Of a stretch of 23,019 nt of DNA, positions 18,291-23,019 are shown piece after piece. The notes below the pieces were generated by a model. The model saw only the letters and a program-made list of their open reading frames with translations, did no database searches and was not told the origin of the DNA. Source of the DNA: Plantago elongata (taxonomy: Eukaryota; Streptophyta; Magnoliopsida; Lamiales; Plantaginaceae); the NCBI GenBank assembly GCA_036897095.1, contig JAYMSP010002663.1:1-23019 (forward strand), given 5' to 3'. Both the position numbers and the translations under genes were made by a program. The first letter of the stretch is position 1; the number at the start of each line of letters is the position of its first letter.

Positions 18291-19560
18291 TTCAACACTC
18301 TTATCAAATTTAGTATAAATAATTTTGGTTCCTATGCTCATATGTATCTTAGCAATCTTTTCAGAAGGCATTAGATTGAACTTGTTGAGCATATCTTTTG
18401 CATACTTTGTTTGACTAACGAATATTCCATCATTGAGTTTCTTGAATTTCAATCCTAGGAAATAGTTCAATTCTCCCATCATGCTCATCTCAAATTTGCT
18501 TTTCATGAGATTTGTAAAGTCATCACAAAGTTGCCTGTTTGTAGATCCAAATATAATGTCATCAACATATACTTGAACTAAAAGTAGTTTCCCTTCATGA
18601 TTTAAAGTTAATAAAGTTTTATTAACTTTAGCTTTCTAAAACCACTTTCTAGAAGGTATTTGGCCAAAGTGTCATACCATCCTCTTGGAGCTTGCTTAAG
18701 TCCATATAGAGCTTTCTACAACTTATAGATCATTCTACTTTATGAGGAACTTCAAAGCCTGGTGGTTGTTCAACATAGACTTCCTCAGCAAATTCACCAT
18801 TCAGAAATGCACTCTTGACATCCATTTGGTAAACTTTAAAATCATTATGAGCTGCAAAGGCTAGAAATAGTCTTATTGCATCCAATCTTGCAACTGGTGC
18901 ATATGAATTATCAAAGTCTAAGCCTTCAGTCTGGGTAAATCCCTTGGCAACCAACCTAGCCTTGTTTTTGGTTATTTCTCACCAGACTCATTCATTTTGT
19001 TTCTGAAAACCCACTTAGTTCCAATCACAGATATTCGTTCTATAAATGGAACTAGTTTCCAAACCTTGTTTCTCTCAAATTGATCCAACTCTTCTTTCAT
19101 TGCAGAGATCCAGTCTTGATCCTTTAATGCATCTTCAATAGTTTTAGGTTCAATGTTTGGGATAAAACACCCAAAGAGAGAATCATCATTTTCAGCGATT
19201 GCTCTCCTAGTTCTAACACCTTGATCAATGGGACAAATCACATCCTTTGCAGTATGATATCTAATCCACTTCCTAATGGGTTTTGAACTTGTAGGGTCAC
19301 TATCTACGTGATCTGAATGTGAATCACTACGATTATTACTTGACACTTGTTCAGTATCAGTGATATTTTGTACACTAGAAGTGCGGTAAATAACAGACAC
19401 TTGTTCAGTGTGAGAGATTTCTGGAACATGACTTTTAGAAGGGTCATTCCCAGAAAGGTCTCTACGATGAATATTCTCAGTTTTTATTTCTGGAATTCTC
19501 ATAGGAAATTGTTCATCATGTCTAAGAGCCATCTGGTTGTTACTAGACACATCATGCTTT
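18291..19560 (-). pseudogene. copia reverse transcriptase, broken
   Basis: Typical copia RT text in order: WISAMKEELDQFERNKVWKL (about 19110), [25 protein letters not shown] (18950), [14 protein letters not shown] (catalytic Asp, about 18820), VEQPPGFE, and the YVDD active site at 18569-18558 followed by IIFGST, then LNYFLGLKF. Frame breaks lie near 18970, 18730 and 18640, and there is a stop at 18288. Upstream (19550-19200) is the Ser/Asp-rich linker usual between integrase and RT. The enzyme would copy the element RNA to DNA. Confidence 0.95.
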
Positions 19561-19749
19561 TCTTTGTCACACTCATCCTCAATATTAATGATGGAGTTTC
19601 TCCTTTTTGAGGGTTCTTCTTTAGAAATTTAATCATAAGTTCTTGAACCTGTCTGAGAGTTCTTCATCAAGGGGTATTTTCTTGCTTCCTTCATAAAATA
19701 CTACATGAACTGATTCTTCAATCTACTTTGATCTCTTGCTGTATACTTT

Positions 19750-20830
19750 GTAGGCATTGTTATTTATGGAATAACCAAGAAATACACCTTCGTCTACCTT
19801 TGGTTGAAATGTTCTCAAATATTCTTTTACATTGTTAAGAACAAAACATCTATAACCAAACACTTTCAAATGTTTGATATTAGAAGGTCTAGATGTTTGA
19901 TATTAGAAGGTCTACCAACCAAAAGCTCATAAGGAGTTTTGTCATGGTGTTTGTTTATCAAGCATCTGTTCTGAGTGTGGCATGCTTTATTTACAACTTC
20001 AACCTAACAAATTTCACTTATTTTAGTGTCAGCTAGCATTGTCCTTGCAGTTTCTTTAAGGGTCATATTCTTCCTTTCAACAACACCATTTTGTTGTGGT
20101 GTCCTTACTAAAGATAGTTGATGTTGTATACCTTTGCAGATTCAAAACTCTTTTATGTACTGGTTGACAAATTCAGTACCTTGGTCCTTGTCATTTTTCA
20201 TGACTTCAAGCTTATTTAGCATGTTTGGTATCTCCACCCTAGCATGAGATTTTTGTTTCAAAAAGACAACCCAGGTAAACCTAGAGAAGTCATCTACAAC
20301 AACTAGATCATACTTCTTGCCTGCATAACTAGTTACAGATGATTCAAAAAGATCCATATGTAATAGTTGCAGTGGTCTAACACATGAATGTCTGGTTTTG
20401 GACTTCAAAGAGGTTTTGGATTATTTCCCCAATTGACAAGCAGACCAGCCACCATTCTTTCTGAATGTTGTTTTAGGTAATCCAACCACTAACTCTTTCT
20501 TGGTAAGTTTGTTTAGAGTTTTTGAAATTCAAGTGACTCATTCTCTTGTGCCATAACCAATGTTCGTCAGTGTGACCTGATTGACTCACCATGAGACATC
20601 TTGAGATGTGGCAGATGTCCAATCATCGACATATAGACTTCCTTTCTGCCTAGCAACGAAGAATGTCTTCTTTGACTCATTGGCAATCAATTTGCAAAAT
20701 TTCGATTTGATTTTCACCGAATAACCCATATCTGCATACTGGCTCATGCTTAGAAGATTATATTTCAAACCATTAACATGTAATACATCAAAGATTGTAA
20801 GAGATCCCAATTTGACGTTGTCAAATCCTA
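19750..20830 (-). pseudogene. copia GAG-pre-integrase and integrase, broken
   Basis: From 20810 leftward: LTIFDVLHVNGLKYNLLSMS and CKLI, the pre-integrase motif; a broken zinc-binding part near 20540-20430; then the integrase core with LHMDLF (first Asp), LVVVDDFSRFTWVVFL, DQGTEFVNQY (second Asp region, about 20180) and, in another frame, TPQQNGVVERKN (catalytic Glu, about 20100-20070). The text after it (TPYELLVGR) is the usual copia C-terminal part. Stops and shifts are frequent. It would insert the DNA copy in the genome. Confidence 0.93.
19870..19913 (-). repeat. 23-bp tandem duplication inside pol
   Basis: The 21-base text ATGTTTGATATTAGAAGGTCT occurs at 19870-19890 and again at 19893-19913, a period of 23 bp. 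As 23 is not a multiple of three, it shifts the reading frame in the integrase C-terminal part. It looks like a local slippage or repair scar. Confidence 0.9.
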
Positions 20831-21000
20831 TAGAAGGATTTAATTTTCCTCCAGCAACCTGATGTTTGATCCAGTATCACATACTCCATAATGGACCAAG
20901 TTTGCTTTGTCTCCTGTCATATGCTTCCCGCATCCACTATCAAATAACCTTTGAGCTTTAGTCCATGACGCGTTCTATACAAAACAGGAAACATGAGTTA
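20831..21000 (-). pseudogene. copia aspartic protease remnant
   Basis: A frame on the minus strand shows DSGCGKHMTGDK; the codons for DSGC lie at 20941-20930. This corresponds to the DSG(C/A)-xx-HMTG motif of plant copia protease starts. The rest of the domain is short and shifted. It would cut the gag-pol polyprotein. Confidence 0.75.
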
Positions 21001-21260
21001 GGTTCGTGCCTTAGTAACAAGACCACTTAGACTAAACGTTCTTCCTGTGGAAATCCATTTTTGAATGAATCTATCAGGAGTAGGCTTTTGTCTACTTGGA
21101 ACATAAGGAGGAATTTTAGAATCATTGGATCTAAGATCAATCTTCCTTCTTGGAGTGCTCCTTGGTGTTCCTCGTGGTGGCTTAAGAGACCTGTCAGGTT
21201 TCTGAGTTTGCTTTTCAGCAAGCTTAGTTTTCCTGGCCAAGTTTCCTCTAGCCCTGGCAT
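20998..21260 (-). pseudogene. basic linker between gag and protease
   Basis: An open stretch of 80 codons with a strongly basic, Pro/Arg/Lys-rich make-up (PRGTPRSTPRRKIDLRS). Its place just ahead of the DSGC motif fits the hydrophilic linker region of long Sirevirus gag-pol proteins. No catalytic motif is present. Confidence 0.55.
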
Positions 21261-22582
21261 TCAGTGTTTCAGTGGCTTGGGATTGCTTCCAATTCTGATA
21301 ATTGCTATAAGAAATTCTAGCTTTCCACCATCATTCTGATCCTTCCTTATATTGTTGTATGAGGACCTTCCTGATAGCACAATAGACAATACCATTTCGA
21401 GCACCATTAGCTTTCTGAACACGATTTTCAGCAGCCTCACTAGTTTCTGCATCATCCCTATATCCATAGAATGGTACAGTGGAAATACACCAACGATGCT
21501 TCCCTTTCTAGTGATACAACATCGTGGATGATTACAAGTCAGAGGATCATGTTTCTTTTAAGAAACCGTTTCCACAAGTTTGTTTGGGACTTGTTGTTCC
21601 TTCAAAGGTTTGGTCGCAACTGCCTTTCCTCTGTCAAGAACCTTAGCTTTTTGACCAATGCTGTAGGTTTATTTGGAAACTTTATGTTGACTTTTTACTA
21701 AGGTCAACCTTCTATCACTCTTTTTCAGAGGAGTGGAGCTACTTGATTGGGCGTCAAGTCCAAGTCCTCCTTTCTCAGAAGGGTCTCTCAGATAAGATTG
21801 AACCTCCGTGAGAGTGTCACTAGCTTTGACAAATGATTGAAGGACATCTCTTTCTTTCTGAGCTCATCATTTTCAAAAAGAAGTTTCTTCAACTTTTCAT
21901 TTAGCTCATTCAAGGCTAGCTCAGGAGAACTTTCATTCTCCGATATTTGAGATCTAAGTGATGCTATTTCACCGTCCTTTCTCTCAGATACCTTGGTCAA
22001 GTTAGAAATCTTTTTTTTTCAAGAGTTTCTTTTTCTTCTTCCAGAACATTGTCTTTGATTCAGCAACCAAGAATTCTCTCTCGTATCGATCAAGTTTACT
22101 CTTGACCAATTCCAAATCCTTGATACCGTCATCATATCATTCATAGTATAAGAATTGTGATGTACGTATTACCTCATCAGCCATAAGGCATTCTTCAATG
22201 TTGGAGATGCTGAGACCTACAATCTCAGCAACTGCACACATGTCATTCTTCTTCTGTCCAAAGTCGATTACACTGTGAGTAATCCCGCACAATTCTGGCG
22301 ATTGTAATTTTGAGTCTTCTGAATCCTCATCTTTAGAATCTGACTCAATATCCAAAGCATCAAGTTGAATTTTGATTTTCTTTCTCTCTTTATTGAGCAA
22401 GACCCTCTGAGTCCTTTTGAAAGTTCTTCTCCTTTTTGTCACCCGTCTTAAGCTTGTTAAAAGCAGGACAATCACGTTTGAAGTGACCGGGATTCTGAAA
22501 ACAGAAGCAGAGGTCATTTCCAATTTCAGCGAGTTCAGTACTAACAACTTTCTGAGCAGGGTTGTTCAGAGAGTTGTTCATT
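21261..22582 (-). pseudogene. gag C-terminal part with zinc knuckle, N terminus missing
   Basis: At about 22510-22465 a CCHC-like knuckle reads CFCFQNPGHFKRDC; the second zinc Cys is replaced by Phe at the canonical position, so the knuckle is damaged. It is followed, in another frame, by an acidic tail (SDSKDEDSED) and IEECLMADE (about 22195), a motif of Sirevirus gag. Further left are Lys/Glu coiled coils (22000-21788). Gag starts abruptly at 22582, where sequence switches to a pol end, so its N-terminal two-thirds and start are lost. It would bind genomic RNA in the particle. Confidence 0.8.
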
Positions 22583-23019
22583 TTCATGACTTAAATGATT
22601 TTGTGAGTACCTTGTTTCAGAAAATTCCAATCGATATTGACCTATCCATAGTATTTGAGTTCTAGTTTTATATACTTATGGACCATATACCAACCTATCT
22701 TTCTAGACTTCTATTTCCAGAAGATCTTAGGCTTTCTGAGTCGTAAGTCTCAGAAACCTTATCATCTTTCTTTTCATGTAGGTTATCTGATTCTCATGTT
22801 TCCTTTTTCTATGATTCTCATACTCTTTTAGAGATTAAGAACTTTTCGGTTCTGTGGCATCACCATTAACCCAAGACTATGACTTAAGGTTGAAAATCTA
22901 CTTTCCTGGAGTGTCTTAGTGAAGAAATCTGCAAGTTGATCTTCAGTACCAACCTTTAGAATCTCTATATTGCCTTTTTCAACATGGTCTCTGATGAAGT
23001 GGTGTCTAACATCAATGTG
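22583..23019 (-). repeat. pol end plus spacer, second copy, runs off the right edge
   Basis: This is the second copy of the 17416-17861 repeat: it has the [12 protein letters not shown] end of RNase H, the pol stop region, and the same palindromes, with about 85-90% similarity by eye. It shows that another element of the same family continues to the right. Its spacer is cut at the shared 20 bases and joined to gag of the next element instead of leading to a third ORF. Confidence 0.88.

Larger units (their letters stand above)
3061..22582 (-). mobile_element. composite Ty1/copia (Sirevirus-like) retrotransposon array
   Basis: All parts lie on the minus strand in the order gag, protease, integrase, RT, RNase H, spacer, third ORF, PPT, LTR, third ORF, PPT, LTR. 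Integrase before RT defines Ty1/copia. A large third ORF after RNase H, LTRs of 1.3-1.5 kb, a CLMA-containing acidic gag tail and palindromes between pol and PPT fit the Sirevirus lineage. Coding regions are full of stops and shifts, so the array is inactive. No primer binding site complementary to initiator tRNA-Met (GGTATCAGAGC type) is present, so no complete 5' LTR-gag junction is in the window. The structure needs at least two recombination or deletion events to explain it. The lineage name is inferred; the copia assignment is firm. Confidence 0.85.

Noticed and set aside
1..23019. CRISPR arrays, bacterial operons, rRNA genes or toxin systems
   Set aside because: None seen. Repeats are LTRs, tandem units and small palindromes of a plant retroelement.

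Overview
The window looks like repeat-rich intergenic DNA from a plant nuclear genome, most likely a dicot. It is AT-rich and holds a large decayed Ty1/copia LTR retrotransposon complex, a tRNA-derived SINE, GT-AG introns with plant-like borders, and almost no intact host coding sequence. There are no bacterial operons, rRNA genes or CRISPR arrays. The species cannot be named from the sequence.

Layout. At 2-217 (+) lies the C-terminal end of a charged helical protein that runs in from the left. From 218 to 3060 I see no supportable gene: there is AT-rich simple sequence, a degenerate repeat block near 1628-1757 of the kind found in old LTRs, and a SINE with a short A-tail on the minus strand at 2675-2761. 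From 3061 to the right end, everything is retrotransposon on the minus strand. From right to left (element 5' to 3') it reads: the 3' end of a pol and its spacer (23019-22583); a gag remnant with zinc knuckle and acidic tail; protease, integrase, reverse transcriptase and RNase H (22582-17709); a spacer with palindromes (17708-17416); a promoter-like region with a TATA box (16971-16982); a long third ORF, copy B (16776-11631); a polypurine tract; LTR B (11229-9771); a second, diverged third ORF, copy A (9704-4822); a polypurine tract; and LTR A (4409-3061).

A third ORF between RNase H and the 3' LTR, long LTRs, a polypurine tract of AAAAAGGG type and a gag tail with a CLMA motif all point to the Sirevirus (SIRE/Maximus) lineage, whose members often carry an 'envelope-like' ORF at this place. 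All coding regions contain many stops and frameshifts, so nothing here is likely to make a full protein.

The most interesting point is a comparison of the two third-ORF copies. Copy B contains at least four intron-like GT-AG segments. Copy A lacks three of them exactly at the exon junctions (CAG|GCT and AAG|GCT) but keeps the next one. This is what reverse transcription of a partly spliced transcript would leave. In addition, the LTRs and 3' ends of the two units are about 90% alike by eye while their N-terminal coding parts are only about 70% alike, an LTR is fused straight to the third-ORF leader, and a pol end is fused to gag at a shared 20-bp sequence. Together these suggest a recombining array of related elements rather than one insertion.
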